A stretch of DNA of 64,000 nt from Caballeronia calidae (GTDB lineage: Bacteria; Pseudomonadota; Gammaproteobacteria; Burkholderiales; Burkholderiaceae): positions 62,001 to 126,000 of the forward strand of contig NZ_FCOX02000013.1 of NCBI RefSeq assembly GCF_900044055.2. The letters run 5' to 3'. Below, piece after piece: positions 20,606 through 29,597 of this stretch. Both the position numbers and the translations under genes were made by a program. How positions within the stretch are numbered: the first letter of the stretch is position 1; each line of letters starts with the position of its first letter. The notes beneath the pieces were generated by a model, which saw only the letters and a program-made list of their open reading frames with translations, had not been told where the DNA came from and searched no databases.

Positions 20606-20841
20606 ACGCAGCCGGAATCCGCGAGCAGTTTCATCAACCGTTCCAGCCGCGCGCGCTGGTCGCGCTGCAAGCCGCGCGTCGCGCTCACCTGCCGCACGCG
20701 CGTGCGCCAATAGGTCTGTCCAAACAGCGAATTCGCGCCTTCCGCCGACAGCACGCGCTCCAGATGCCCGATCGCGGCATCGACATTCCTGGGCGTGTAC
20801 GGGCTCGTGATCGTGGCGTCTCGCTCGAGTGTTTCGTTCAT
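20587..20841 (-). CDS. Small conserved-looking hypothetical protein, 84 aa
   Basis: From ATG 20841 (GAGG eight bases upstream) the protein begins [20 protein letters not shown] and ends [13 protein letters not shown]. It is charged and probably helical: [20 protein letters not shown], then [20 protein letters not shown] and [10 protein letters not shown]. There is no signal peptide, membrane segment or cysteine motif beyond one Cys. I do not recognise a family. It converges with rsmA, overlapping its last 19 bases, and its 5' end faces the nuclease gene at 21015, so the two may share a 173-bp regulatory region. Normal codon use and a good ribosome site argue that it is a real gene. Confidence 0.7.
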   Translation of the reverse strand: MNETLERDATITSPYTPRNVDAAIGHLERVLSAEGANSLFGQTYWRTRVRQVSATRGLQRDQRARLERLMKLLADSGCVQAFER

Positions 20842-21014
20842 CGTTCTGGCCTCGTGTCGCGTTGAATCCGAGCGATGAATTCTGGGAGCGAGGCGGGACA
20901 TTTCACGTCTCGAAGCGTCGGGCGAAACCGGGACGCGATGTGTCCGAAACGGCTGCTATGATCGTCGTCCGCATCGATGCGGGGCAGAAAGACATCCTTC
21001 AAGGGAGACAGCGC

Positions 21015-22271
21015 ATGCGCTTCATACACGCGGCGGATATTCATCTCGACAGCCCGTTGCACGGCCTTTCCGCCTACGCGGACGCACCTGCCGACATGCT
21101 GCGCAACGCCACGCGCGAGGCCTTCTCGAAGCTCGTGTCGGTGGCCGTCGACGAGCAGGTCGATTTCATGGTGATCGCAGGCGATCTCTATGACGGCACC
21201 TGGCGCGATCACAACACGGGCATCTTCTTCTGCCGCGAGATGGGACGGCTGCGCCGCGCGGGCATTGCTGTCTACGTGCTCTTCGGCAATCACGACGCCG
21301 AAAGCGAAATGACGAGCCAGCTTCAATTGCCCGACAACGTCCACACGTTCTCGACGCGCAAGCCGCAGACCTTTCGCATCGACACGCTGAAGGTCGCGCT
21401 GCACGGCCACAGCTTCAAGGAGAAGGCGGTCACGACGAATCTCGTCACCGCATATCCGTCGCCGGTCGCGGGCTATTTCAACATCGGCGTGCTGCATACC
21501 GCGCTCGAAGGCGGCTCGATGCACGCGAGCTACGCGCCGTGCTCGGTCGCCGAACTACACGCGAAGGAATATCACTACTGGGCGCTCGGCCACGTCCACG
21601 ATTACGCCATCTGGCAGGAAGCGTCGACCATCGTGTTTCCGGGCAATCTGCAAGGACGCAACATCCGCGAGACGGGCCGGCGCGGCGCGGTGCTCGTCAC
21701 GGTGTCGGACACGGAAGAGGTGAGCGTCGAGCGGCTTTTCATCGACGTGCTGCGCTGGGAGTCGGTCACCGTGGATGCGTCGCAGGCGAGCACGCTCGAT
21801 GAAGTGGCGCTCGCCATCGGGCGTGAGCTCGAAGCGCTCGTCGAGTCGGCGGCGTCGCCGGTGCCGCACGCGGTGCGCGTGACGATCACTGGCGCGACGC
21901 AGGCGCATGGCGAACTGTTCGGCCTGGCAACGCAACTGCGCGCCGAAGTGCTCGCGCAGATCGCCGCGATCAGCCACGACCGCCTCTGGCTCGAAAAAGT
22001 GAAGATCGCGACCGAGCCGCTCGCACACAGCGAACCGGCAACCGGGCGCATCGATGCGCTCGCCGATCTTCATGGCCTCCTGATCGAGGCCGAAACCGAC
22101 CCGGAGTTTCTGAGCATGCTGAAGGAAAGACTCTTCGCGCTGGCGTCGCAGGCGCCGAGCGAATTGCAGAAGTCCGTGCCCGAGCTCGACCACGTGCGCA
22201 ACGGCGAACTCGCGAAGCTCGTGAGCGAGGTGCGCTCAGGCCTGATCGCACAACTCGCGGACGCGGAGTAG
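21015..22271 (+). CDS. Mre11/SbcD-like DNA-repair metallophosphoesterase (YhaO-like)
   Basis: 418 aa; ATG 21015 has AGGGAG nearby upstream. The calcineurin-like nuclease motifs are complete: D8/H10 in HAADIHLDSP, D57 in IAGDLYDG, N92-H93-D94 in LFGNHDAES, and later LHGHSF and ALGHVHDY. A capping region and about 150 C-terminal residues follow, the part that binds the SMC-like partner in SbcD/Mre11. The partner ATPase gene begins three bases after the stop. The pair resembles Bacillus YhaO-YhaN more than canonical SbcCD, because of the short nuclease and the SbcC-like start of the partner. Expected role: processing of broken or blocked DNA ends. Confidence 0.9.
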   Translation: MRFIHAADIHLDSPLHGLSAYADAPADMLRNATREAFSKLVSVAVDEQVDFMVIAGDLYDGTWRDHNTGIFFCREMGRLRRAGIAVYVLFGNHDAESEMTSQLQLPDNVHTFSTRKPQTFRIDTLKVALHGHSFKEKAVTTNLVTAYPSPVAGYFNIGVLHTALEGGSMHASYAPCSVAELHAKEYHYWALGHVHDYAIWQEASTIVFPGNLQGRNIRETGRRGAVLVTVSDTEEVSVERLFIDVLRWESVTVDASQASTLDEVALAIGRELEALVESAASPVPHAVRVTITGATQAHGELFGLATQLRAEVLAQIAAISHDRLWLEKVKIATEPLAHSEPATGRIDALADLHGLLIEAETDPEFLSMLKERLFALASQAPSELQKSVPELDHVRNGELAKLVSEVRSGLIAQLADAE

Positions 22272-22274
22272 GCC

Positions 22275-25200
22275 ATGCGTATCGGCAAGCTCGAACTCAT
22301 CCGCTACGGCAAGTTCACCGATCACGCCGTCGAGTTTCCGGCGGCGGAGCTCGATTTCCACTTCGTCGTCGGTCCGAACGAGGCCGGCAAGTCGACCATC
22401 AAGAACGCGATATCGGAACTGCTGTTCGGCATGCCGCACAGCTCGCCGCTCGCGTTCGTGCATCCGCAGAGCGATTTGCGTCTCGGCGCGTCGATCGAAG
22501 CGGGCGGCGAGACGTTCGCGTTTCATCGCACCAAGAGCCGCAAATCATCGCTCAGTGCGCTGAACGGCGATGCGCTGCCCGCCGATGCCCTGGCCACGTT
22601 TCTCGGCGCGGCCGACAAGAGCTTCTTCGAGCAGATGTACTGCCTCAATCACGAGGCGCTTCGCCGCGGCGGCGAGGCCATTCTCGATGCGTCGAGCGAT
22701 GTCGGGCAGGTGCTGTTCCAGTCGGCGGCGGGCATCGCGAGTCTCGGTGACGTGCGTCAGCGTCTCGCGGACGAGGCCGACAAGCTCTGGGCGAAGCGCA
22801 AGTCGGGCGACCGCGCGTACTACATCGGCCTGAAGCAATACGACGAAGCCATCGCCGAGCTGAAGACCGCGAGCGTGAGAACGACGCAGTGGCGTCGCGC
22901 GCATGGGGCCGTTGAAGAGGCGGAGGAGAAGAGCCGCGAGCAAGAAACGCACCGCGTGGAACTCGAAGCGCAGCGCGGCAAGCTGGAGCGGGTGAGGCGC
23001 GTCGCGCCTTATCTGAACGTGTGGCGCGAGAAGGCGGCGGAGCTGCGCGAACTGGGCGACGTCGTCGATCTGCCCGCGAACGCCGAAGCGACGTTGCAAA
23101 ACGCGCTGACGCGGCTCGCGACGGCGCAAGGCGCGCTCGATGTGCACGCGAAAACCGCGGAGCAATTGCAGATGGATCTGGCGGCGGTGCGCGTCGATCG
23201 CGCGTTGCTGGCGGCAGAAGCGCGCATTCGGGCGCTCGACGCGATGCGACAGCGCTGCGCGAATCACGCGAACGACATCGCGCGGCTCGAACAGGAAGTC
23301 GCGCTGCGCCTGCGGCAGATCGCGCAGGACGGCGCGCAACTCGGCTGGCCGCAAGACGAAGCGGGCGCGCGGTGCGCGATGCCCGGCGCGCTCGCGCTCC
23401 AGACGGTCACGAGCCTGATGCTCGAACGCGGCGAACTGGAACTCGCGGCACGCAACGCGGAGCAGGCAGCCGAAGCATGCGCGGCGCAGATCGACGCGCT
23501 GAAAGCGAAGCTCGCGGCGATCGCGAGCGGGGACGTATCGCCGGGCCTGCGCGCGGCGTTTCGTGCCGCGCAGAAGTATCGCGACGCGGGCGCGGCGAAG
23601 CAGCGCCTCGACGACGCGAAGCGTGACGCGGCGCACATGCTCGAAGCAGCGATTGCGTCGCTCGGTCGATGGTCGCGGCCGATCGCCGAACTGAAGGCGA
23701 TGACGCTGCCGGCAGCGGAGCGCATCGCCGCGTTGCGCACGGAACGGCTGGATCTGATGTCGCGGGTGACGCTCGCGGCGGACCGTGCGAGGGAGGCGCA
23801 GGACACCCTCCACGCGACGCGCGCGGAACTCGACGATCTCGTCGAAGCGCACGATGTCGTGACCGGCGATCAGGTGCGCGATGCACGCGCCACACGCGAT
23901 GCGGCATGGCGCGCGATCAAATCCGGCGACGTGGCGCCCGGTGAAGGCGCGTCCGGCTTCGAGCATGCGATGCACGCGGCGGATGGCCTGGCGGATCGCC
24001 AGCTTGGCTCGGTCGGCCACGCGACGCAGCTCGCGGCGTTGAAGCGGCGTATCGCGAGCGAGCAATCGACGCTTTCGCGGCGCGAAGAAAGCGTGCGCGA
24101 AGCCGAGTCGTCGTTGACGGTGTTCGACGAAGCGTGGCGCGCGCTCGCGGCACAAACGCAGCTCGCAGAGATGTCGCTGGACGATGCGCCGTCGTGGCTC
24201 GCATCGCGCGACAAGGCGCTGGCGGCGGCGCAGACGCTTGATGCACGCACGGAAGAATTCGCGCGCGAATCCGCCGATGCCGACGCGCGCCGCAGCGAGC
24301 TCGCGCGGCATCTGGAAGAAGCGGGCGCGCGCATCGACGCGGACGCCGGTCTCGGCATGCTGTGCGACGGGGCCGAAGCCCATATCGGCGCAATCGACGA
24401 GGCAGCTGTGACGCGGCGCCACGTCGCGACGCAGCTCGACGAAGCGCACGCCGAGCGCATCGCGCGGCAAGGCGCGGCGAAAGCGGCTCGCGAAGCATTC
24501 GAGCGCTGGCAGCGCGAGTGGTCGGCGGCGATCGCGAAGGCGGGTCTCGCGAACGCGGCGGATTCGCAGGCGGCGGCCGAAGCGGCCATCGACATCGCGA
24601 AGAAGATCGGCGAGCAGCTGACACAGATCGACGCGATGCGCAGCGGCCAGATCAACACGATGCGCGCGGCGCTCGCCGCGCTCGACGCCGATGCGTCACA
24701 GCTCGCGCGCGAACTCGACGAATCCCTCGCCACGCTCGGCGCGCACGCGATCGCGACGGAATTATCGGCGCGCCTGGATCGCGCGTGCGCCGCGCAAACC
24801 GAGCTGGAGCGCCTGAAGAAACGACACGCACAGGCGACGGAGCAGGTGAGCCAAGCCCGTGCGGACGTCGAAGAGGCGAAGGCAACGCTGCGTCCGCTCT
24901 ACGAACGGGCCCGTGTCGATGCGCCCGACGCGCTCGCGGTCCTGATCGCGCAATCGCAGAAAAAGCGCGAGCTGACCGCCGCCGTCGACGACGCGCGCGC
25001 CGCGCTCATCAAGGGCGGCGACGGCCTGACGCTCGACGAGCTCGTCGCGGAACTCGAGGACGCCGACATGCCGAACGTGCAGGCCGAGCTTTCGCGCATC
25101 GGCGCTGCGCTGTCCGAGTCGGTGAGAATCGCGAGCGAAAGCGCGGCCGCGCTCGGCACCGCGCGCCGCGAACTCGACGCGATCGCAGGCGAAGCGAACG

Positions 25201-25736
25201 CCGCGCGCGCCGAAGCGAAGCGCCAGGAAGCGCTCGCCGTCATGGCCGATGCCGCCGAGCGCTTCGTGAAGGTCGAGACGGCATCGACGCTGCTGAAGTG
25301 GGCGATCGACCGTTATCGCGAGCGTCGTCAGGGCCCGATGCTCTCGCGCGCGAGCACGATCTTCTCGGAACTCACGCTCGGCACGTTCTCACGCCTCGTC
25401 GTCGATTACGACCGTCAGCCGATGGCGCTGTCCGCGATCCGCACCAGCGGCGAGCACGTCGAGATCGCGGGCATGAGCGAAGGCACGCGCGATCAGCTTT
25501 ATCTCGCGCTGCGGCTGGCGGCGCTGGAGGAGCATGGCGAGAAGGCGTCGGCGCTGCCGTTCGTCGCCGACGATCTCTTCATCAATTTCGACGATGGCCG
25601 CGCGCGCGCCGGGCTGCGCGTGCTCGCGCACATCGCAAAACGCACGCAGGTGATCTTTCTGAGCCACCACGATCATCTGGTCGATATCGTTCGCGACGTG
25701 TTCGGACCCGAAGTCAACGTGCGCTACATGGGCTGA
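22275..25736 (+). CDS. SbcC/Rad50-like coiled-coil ATPase (YhaN-like)
   Basis: 1153 aa. The N-terminal ATPase half carries Walker A GPNEAGKST at residues 33-41 and the AAA_27-type text NAISELLFGMPHSSPL. A very long Ala/Glu/Arg-rich middle (about 190-1000) is predicted coiled coil. The C-terminal half has the ABC signature EGTRDQLYLALRLA and Walker B LPFVADDLFINFDDG, then a final H-loop SHHDHLVD. It should form head-to-head dimers that hold the upstream nuclease, as in SbcCD and Rad50-Mre11. I did not see a zinc-hook CxxC at the coil apex, in line with the YhaN type. Ends six bases from the convergent Sir2 gene. Confidence 0.9.
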   Translation: MRIGKLELIRYGKFTDHAVEFPAAELDFHFVVGPNEAGKSTIKNAISELLFGMPHSSPLAFVHPQSDLRLGASIEAGGETFAFHRTKSRKSSLSALNGDALPADALATFLGAADKSFFEQMYCLNHEALRRGGEAILDASSDVGQVLFQSAAGIASLGDVRQRLADEADKLWAKRKSGDRAYYIGLKQYDEAIAELKTASVRTTQWRRAHGAVEEAEEKSREQETHRVELEAQRGKLERVRRVAPYLNVWREKAAELRELGDVVDLPANAEATLQNALTRLATAQGALDVHAKTAEQLQMDLAAVRVDRALLAAEARIRALDAMRQRCANHANDIARLEQEVALRLRQIAQDGAQLGWPQDEAGARCAMPGALALQTVTSLMLERGELELAARNAEQAAEACAAQIDALKAKLAAIASGDVSPGLRAAFRAAQKYRDAGAAKQRLDDAKRDAAHMLEAAIASLGRWSRPIAELKAMTLPAAERIAALRTERLDLMSRVTLAADRAREAQDTLHATRAELDDLVEAHDVVTGDQVRDARATRDAAWRAIKSGDVAPGEGASGFEHAMHAADGLADRQLGSVGHATQLAALKRRIASEQSTLSRREESVREAESSLTVFDEAWRALAAQTQLAEMSLDDAPSWLASRDKALAAAQTLDARTEEFARESADADARRSELARHLEEAGARIDADAGLGMLCDGAEAHIGAIDEAAVTRRHVATQLDEAHAERIARQGAAKAAREAFERWQREWSAAIAKAGLANAADSQAAAEAAIDIAKKIGEQLTQIDAMRSGQINTMRAALAALDADASQLARELDESLATLGAHAIATELSARLDRACAAQTELERLKKRHAQATEQVSQARADVEEAKATLRPLYERARVDAPDALAVLIAQSQKKRELTAAVDDARAALIKGGDGLTLDELVAELEDADMPNVQAELSRIGAALSESVRIASESAAALGTARRELDAIAGEANAARAEAKRQEALAVMADAAERFVKVETASTLLKWAIDRYRERRQGPMLSRASTIFSELTLGTFSRLVVDYDRQPMALSAIRTSGEHVEIAGMSEGTRDQLYLALRLAALEEHGEKASALPFVADDLFINFDDGRARAGLRVLAHIAKRTQVIFLSHHDHLVDIVRDVFGPEVNVRYMG

Positions 25737-25742
25737 CACGCT

Positions 25743-26564
25743 TCAGGCGCGCAGCATGCCGTCGAGGCGCAGCAAGGTTTCGCGCGCGCCGCCCGCTATG
25801 CCGACGCCGAAGGCCGGCGCAATCGCATGCTCGCGCGGATTGATGCGGATGACGCGCGGCCCGTTGCGCTCACTGAAGCGCCTCACCGTGGGCACCGTGC
25901 GGCCCGCGCCGAGCTCCACGACCACGAGCCTTGCGACGCCATCGAGCCACGCGGCGAGCCGCCGCGCCTGCCGCGCCGAGCGCGTCTCGATCCAGCTCCA
26001 GTCGCCGAACATGAGGATGTTCGGACGCGCGAGTGCGTGGCAATGCGGACAGCGCGGCATCGCGTTGACGAGCTCGCAGCGGCGCTCGTCGACGATGGGA
26101 TCGAAACCGTCGGCGGGCCAGATGTCGTTCGTACACGCGTCGATGCATTGCAGCGCGTCGATCGCGCCGTGACACTCGGCCACGCGCTCGGGCCCGAAGC
26201 CCGCACGCTGGAACTGACCGTCGACATTGCTCGTGAAGACGAACGCGCCGCGCGGCATGCGCGCGGCCCAGCGCTTCAGCACATGAAAACCGTCATGCGG
26301 CGCGGTCGAGCGATACAGCGCAAGCCGATGCCCGTAAAAACCCCACGCGAGCTGGGGATGACGCACGAAGCCTTCAGGGTTCGCGATTTCCTCGAACGAA
26401 AAGCCGTGATTCCGCAGCGCCGGATAGGCGCGCCAAAACCCTTCAGGGCCGCGAAAATCCGGCAGTCCGGAGTCGACGCCCATGCCCGCGCCGGCGGTGA
26501 TCAGCAAGCCATCGGCTTCGCGGAGCCATGCGGCGGCCTGCTCGAAGATCGCGGCTTGGTTCAT
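25743..26564 (-). CDS. Sir2-family NAD-dependent deacylase-like protein
   Basis: 273 aa. NAD-binding [20 protein letters not shown] at residues 25-44, the [14 protein letters not shown] block, catalytic His in [13 protein letters not shown], and two cysteine pairs (CIDAC and RCPHC) likely to bind zinc. GDWSWIE and [15 protein letters not shown] follow the usual Rossmann layout. The canonical TQNID is TSNVD here, so substrate use may differ from CobB. The start overlaps the stop of the WYL gene by ATGA (26561-26564), so the two are translationally coupled. Possible roles are protein deacylation or, by analogy with Sir2 domains of defence systems, NAD hydrolysis; the sequence does not decide. 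Confidence 0.88.
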   Translation of the reverse strand: MNQAAIFEQAAAWLREADGLLITAGAGMGVDSGLPDFRGPEGFWRAYPALRNHGFSFEEIANPEGFVRHPQLAWGFYGHRLALYRSTAPHDGFHVLKRWAARMPRGAFVFTSNVDGQFQRAGFGPERVAECHGAIDALQCIDACTNDIWPADGFDPIVDERRCELVNAMPRCPHCHALARPNILMFGDWSWIETRSARQARRLAAWLDGVARLVVVELGAGRTVPTVRRFSERNGPRVIRINPREHAIAPAFGVGIAGGARETLLRLDGMLRA

Positions 26565-27634
26565 TGCGCGTCGCCCTGACCATAGCGCCGCGCGAGCTTC
26601 CGATAGTCTTCGGCGAATTCGTCGCGCAAACCGTGAGGCTTGAGAATCTCGACACCCGCGCCGAGCGCGCGCAGCCACCAGCGCAGCTTGAGACTCGGCG
26701 TCACGGTGCCCGTGACCTTCATGCGGCCATCGGGAAGCGTGTCGATTTGCTGATCCTTCGACATCGGCGATTCGCGCAGCTGATTGCCGGCGTTGCCGTC
26801 GAAAGCGAGTTCGAGACGCACCGGCGGCTCGGGCAGGAAGTCGAATACCTGCTGCGTCTCGATGTATTTGCGCAGCTTGAAGTCTTCCGGGTACGTGAAC
26901 GAAGCGCCGGATTCTGTCACCGAGCGGATGCGGTCGAGCCGGTAGAGCGTGCGCATCCACTCCGTTTCGCCCTTTTCCGGACGCGGCGCGCGATTCGGGT
27001 CTTGCGCGACCATGTACATCACGCCGGCCGATTCGACGAGCGCGAGCGGCCAGAGCGTCCTCGTTCTCGGCTCGTTGCCTGGCTCGCTCTTGTAGGCGGC
27101 GCGGTATTGCACGAGCAGTTCGCGCTCGAAGAAGGTGGCGGTCGCGACGGTCTGGAAGATCTCCGGACGCAGCTTCGGCCGAATCAGCGTGAAGGCGCCA
27201 TCGACGGAATCGATCTTGTCCGCCCATGCCCGGTAGATGCGGCTGTCGGCCTTTTCCTGCGACAGCCGCGCTTCGGCCGCCTTGAAGAGCGGATCGATGT
27301 CGCGCGTGACGGCGTTCGGCAGCTTGTTGCCCGCGAAGCGCTGCAGGATGTGAAACGCGACCGCCTCCGACGCGCTCATCAGGCCGCTCACGCCTTCCTG
27401 CAAGCCGTGCAGCCATGGCTTGCGCTGCCAGTGCAGCTCGCGCCCGTTGATCATCGACACGACGCGCGCGTCAGCTTCGAGCGCGCTCAGGTGGCGCTGC
27501 ACCTTCTTCGTATAGCCGACGCGATGGCCGCGCTCTTCAAGCCGCCGGCGCACTTCGGGCGTCGAAAGCCAGGCAGTCGCGTCCCGTTCGGTAGGCAGCA
27601 CGCGGAGGATGGCTTCGTCGAGGCTGGAGGTCAT
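26561..27634 (-). CDS. WYL-domain transcriptional regulator
   Basis: 357 aa. A winged-helix-type N-terminus (about 1-70: [31 protein letters not shown]) is followed by a WYL-type sensing region in the middle ([46 protein letters not shown]) and a WCX-like C-terminus ([30 protein letters not shown]). WYL regulators bind nucleotide or ssDNA ligands and often control DNA-damage or defence genes. It forms an operon with the Sir2 gene and faces the nuclease/ATPase pair tail to tail. Its own promoter must lie in 27635-27750, where I see no definite operator. Confidence 0.88.
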   Translation of the reverse strand: MTSSLDEAILRVLPTERDATAWLSTPEVRRRLEERGHRVGYTKKVQRHLSALEADARVVSMINGRELHWQRKPWLHGLQEGVSGLMSASEAVAFHILQRFAGNKLPNAVTRDIDPLFKAAEARLSQEKADSRIYRAWADKIDSVDGAFTLIRPKLRPEIFQTVATATFFERELLVQYRAAYKSEPGNEPRTRTLWPLALVESAGVMYMVAQDPNRAPRPEKGETEWMRTLYRLDRIRSVTESGASFTYPEDFKLRKYIETQQVFDFLPEPPVRLELAFDGNAGNQLRESPMSKDQQIDTLPDGRMKVTGTVTPSLKLRWWLRALGAGVEILKPHGLRDEFAEDYRKLARRYGQGDAQ

Positions 27635-27989
27635 GGGGCTCGGAAAGAAGAGTGTCGGTCTCGATTATAGGGACGATCGAGACAGATGGTGTCTTGATGG
27701 CACAGGAGGTGAATCGCGCTGCTCTTATCCGGCTATGACGCTAGGGAATCCGTAGTAATAGTGGATGCGAGTGGTTTATCCGCCTTTTCTAGACGCCTGC
27801 GGAAGGTGGCACGTCTTAGATGCCGATTGAATCGATTGAGAACCGCAGGTGCGGCGCGCAATGGGAACGTCGGACTGAGGAAAAGCGTCGGTGGCGCAGG
27901 GCGCACCGATGCGTGCGGGCGGCTACTGAAGATATGGCGCTAAGCAAGCCGGCCATCGTTAATCGGTTGTCTACAAGAAATCCACAAAG
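27635..27989. other. Intergenic region between the WYL gene and tRNA-Lys
   Basis: About 355 bases upstream of the WYL regulator and downstream of the tRNA terminator. Short open frames exist but none has a ribosome site plus family features. It presumably contains the WYL-sir2 promoter; no clear -35/-10 pair or palindromic operator was found by eye. Confidence 0.5.
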
Positions 27990-27990
27990 C

Positions 27991-28019
27991 AAAAAGCCCA
28001 GTCGCGATGACTGGGCTTT
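27991..28019 (-). terminator. Terminator of tRNA-Lys
   Basis: Stem AAAGCCCAGTC (27993-28003), loop of five, and GACTGGGCTTT (28009-28019). Read on the minus strand it ends in a T-run and lies 15 bases after the tRNA 3' end. Confidence 0.9.
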
Positions 28020-28033
28020 CTACTTGTTTCTTT

Positions 28034-28109
28034 TGGTAGGCCGTACGGGATTCGAACCTGTGACCAACGGATTAAAAGTCCGCTGCTCTACCAGCTGAGC
28101 TAACGACCC
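28034..28109 (-). tRNA. tRNA-Lys (anticodon UUU)
   Basis: A 76-nt cloverleaf on the minus strand with encoded CCA. The acceptor 5' arm GGGTCGT pairs with ACGGCCT using two G-U pairs; the D-arm is GCTC…GAGC; the anticodon loop is CTTTTAA on a 5-bp stem (GCGGA with TCCGT); the T-loop is TTCGAATC. Anticodon TTT gives lysine. It is single-copy here, between the WYL gene and the Tol-Pal operon. Confidence 0.98.
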
Positions 28110-28182
28110 GAAAGAGGCAAAATTATAATCGGCGGTTCGGAGATTTGTCAACCCTTCGCCGAAGAACAGCCGAAACTTCGAG

Positions 28183-28215
28183 AGAAAACGCCCGCAGCTT
28201 TCATTGCCCGCGGGC
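28183..28215 (-). terminator. Probable terminator of the Tol-Pal operon
   Basis: On the minus strand GCCCGC (28215-28210) pairs with GCGGGC (28095-type arm at 28195-28190) across a 14-base loop and is followed by TTTTCTCT. It lies about 45 bases after the cpoB stop. The stem is short, hence moderate confidence. Confidence 0.55.
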
Positions 28216-28258
28216 ATTCTCTTCGAGAGGCGCGAAACACAGGCGCCGGACACACCGC

Positions 28259-29008
28259 TTACTTCACCTGCGACATCTTGCTCTGCGCGGTCTGCGCGAC
28301 TTCCGTACCGCCGTACTGCGAGATGATCTGCTGCAGCGTCTGCTTTGCAGCCGCCTTCTGGCCTTGCTCGATCTGGTTGTTCGCGATAGCGAGCAACGCC
28401 TCGGGCGCTCGCGGATGCGTCGGATACTGCTTCACCAGGTCCTGCCAGATCGCCGTCGATCCCTTGTAGTCACGCTGAGCGTACAAGGCATTGCCGAGCC
28501 AGTACCGCGCCGTGGGCTGATACGGGCTCTGCGGATACTTCGCCACGAACGCCTTGAATGAGGCCGCGGCGTTCTTGTAGTCACCGTTACGGAATTGAGT
28601 CGACGCTGTGTTGAACGCTTCCGTCTCGCCAGGCTGCACCGAACCGGTCATGCCGTCGATCGTCTCCTGCTGCGGCTCGAATTTCTTCATGCGCGAGTCG
28701 AGATCGGCGTAGTAGTCCTTCTGCTGCTTCTGCAGCGTCGCGACCTGATTGGCCAGATCCTCGTTCTGGCCGCGAACCGTCGCGACCTGCTGATTGAGCT
28801 GGTCGATACGATTTTGCTGATCGAGGATCGTTCGCTGCGCGGCCTGCAACTGATTGGACAGGCTATCAGTCTTCGTGCGCAGATCGAGCACGGCTTTGCG
28901 TGCCTCGTTGTCGTCGAAGACGCCGGCGTGCGCGGGCACGCTCAGCATCGTCGAACCGAGCACGCATGCGGCTGCGGCGACGCGCAGCAAGGGGAAGCGA
29001 TACAACAT
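28259..29008 (-). CDS. cpoB: Cell-division coordinator CpoB (YbgF)
   Basis: Periplasmic protein that links peptidoglycan synthase PBP1B with the Tol machine during constriction. 249 aa from ATG 29008 (GTG 29020 is a possible longer start). It has a signal peptide (LLRVAAAACVLGSTMLSVPAHA), an N-terminal trimerising coiled coil (about 30-105, heptads through NQLQAAQRTILDQQNRIDQL), then TPR repeats (AFNTASTQFRNGDYKNAAAS, ARYWLGNALYAQRDYKGS, RAPEALLAIANNQIEQGQ). Normal length. Last gene of ybgC-tolQRAB-pal-cpoB, 27 bases after pal. Confidence 0.95.
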   Translation of the reverse strand: MLYRFPLLRVAAAACVLGSTMLSVPAHAGVFDDNEARKAVLDLRTKTDSLSNQLQAAQRTILDQQNRIDQLNQQVATVRGQNEDLANQVATLQKQQKDYYADLDSRMKKFEPQQETIDGMTGSVQPGETEAFNTASTQFRNGDYKNAAASFKAFVAKYPQSPYQPTARYWLGNALYAQRDYKGSTAIWQDLVKQYPTHPRAPEALLAIANNQIEQGQKAAAKQTLQQIISQYGGTEVAQTAQSKMSQVK

Positions 29009-29035
29009 AGGGCGACTCACCCGTGTCTGGTTACG

Positions 29036-29542
29036 TTACTGTTGATAGACGAGGTCGGCGCGGCGATTCTGCGCCCACGACGATTCGTCGTGACCCGTCG
29101 CCATCGGCTTTTCCTTGCCGAGGCTCACGGCTTCCATCTGCGTATCGGCCACACCCATCAGCGACATTGCGCGACGCACGGCTTCCGCACGCTTTTGGCC
29201 GAGCGCGAGGTTGTACTCGCTCGTGCCACGCTCGTCGGTGTTGCCCTGGATCAGGACGTGACGCTCCGGATGGCTCTTCAGGTACGACGAGTGTTGCTGC
29301 AGCAGCGGCTGATAGTCGTCCTTCACGGCGTAGCTGTCGAAGTCGAAATAGATGCTGCGCTTGGCGAGCGGGCTGTTCGGGTCGTTCAGCGGATCGATGT
29401 TGACCTGCTTCACGTCCGTCGGGTTCGGCTGCGTGCCGACTGCACCCTTGTTCTGGCCTTCGTCGAGCTTCACGCCCGAGTGACACGCCGCCAATGCGCC
29501 GACCATCGCAACTGCCAGGCCGATACGAAGTTTCGACATCAT
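29036..29542 (-). CDS. pal: Peptidoglycan-associated lipoprotein Pal
   Basis: Outer-membrane lipoprotein that binds peptidoglycan and TolB. 168 aa from ATG 29542, which has AAGGAG upstream; the adjacent ATG 29539 is equally possible. Lipobox LAAC with Cys20 as the acylation site. The C-terminal OmpA-like domain holds SIYFDFDSYAVKDDYQPLL, IQGNTDERGTSEYNLALGQKR and WAQNRRADLVYQQ, with the diaminopimelate-binding Asp/Arg pattern NTDERG…NRRADL. Fifty-five bases separate it from tolB. Confidence 0.97.
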   Translation of the reverse strand: MMSKLRIGLAVAMVGALAACHSGVKLDEGQNKGAVGTQPNPTDVKQVNIDPLNDPNSPLAKRSIYFDFDSYAVKDDYQPLLQQHSSYLKSHPERHVLIQGNTDERGTSEYNLALGQKRAEAVRRAMSLMGVADTQMEAVSLGKEKPMATGHDESSWAQNRRADLVYQQ

Positions 29543-29597
29543 GGTACCTCTCCTTGTGTTGTAGCTGAACGTTGTCTTTGAAACGTTATTGCTGAAC

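Noticed and set aside
22545..24470. Minus-strand open frame of 641 codons opposite the SbcC-like gene
   Set aside because: Shadow of a GC-rich coiled-coil coding region; Arg/His-rich, no domains.
27820..28098. Open frame ending VGRTGFEPVTNGLKVRCSTS
   Set aside because: Also a translation across the tRNA on the other strand; not a gene.
28020..28253. Open frame with GSLAQLVEQRTFNPLVTGSN
   Set aside because: This text is the translation of the tRNA-Lys region, a familiar false protein.
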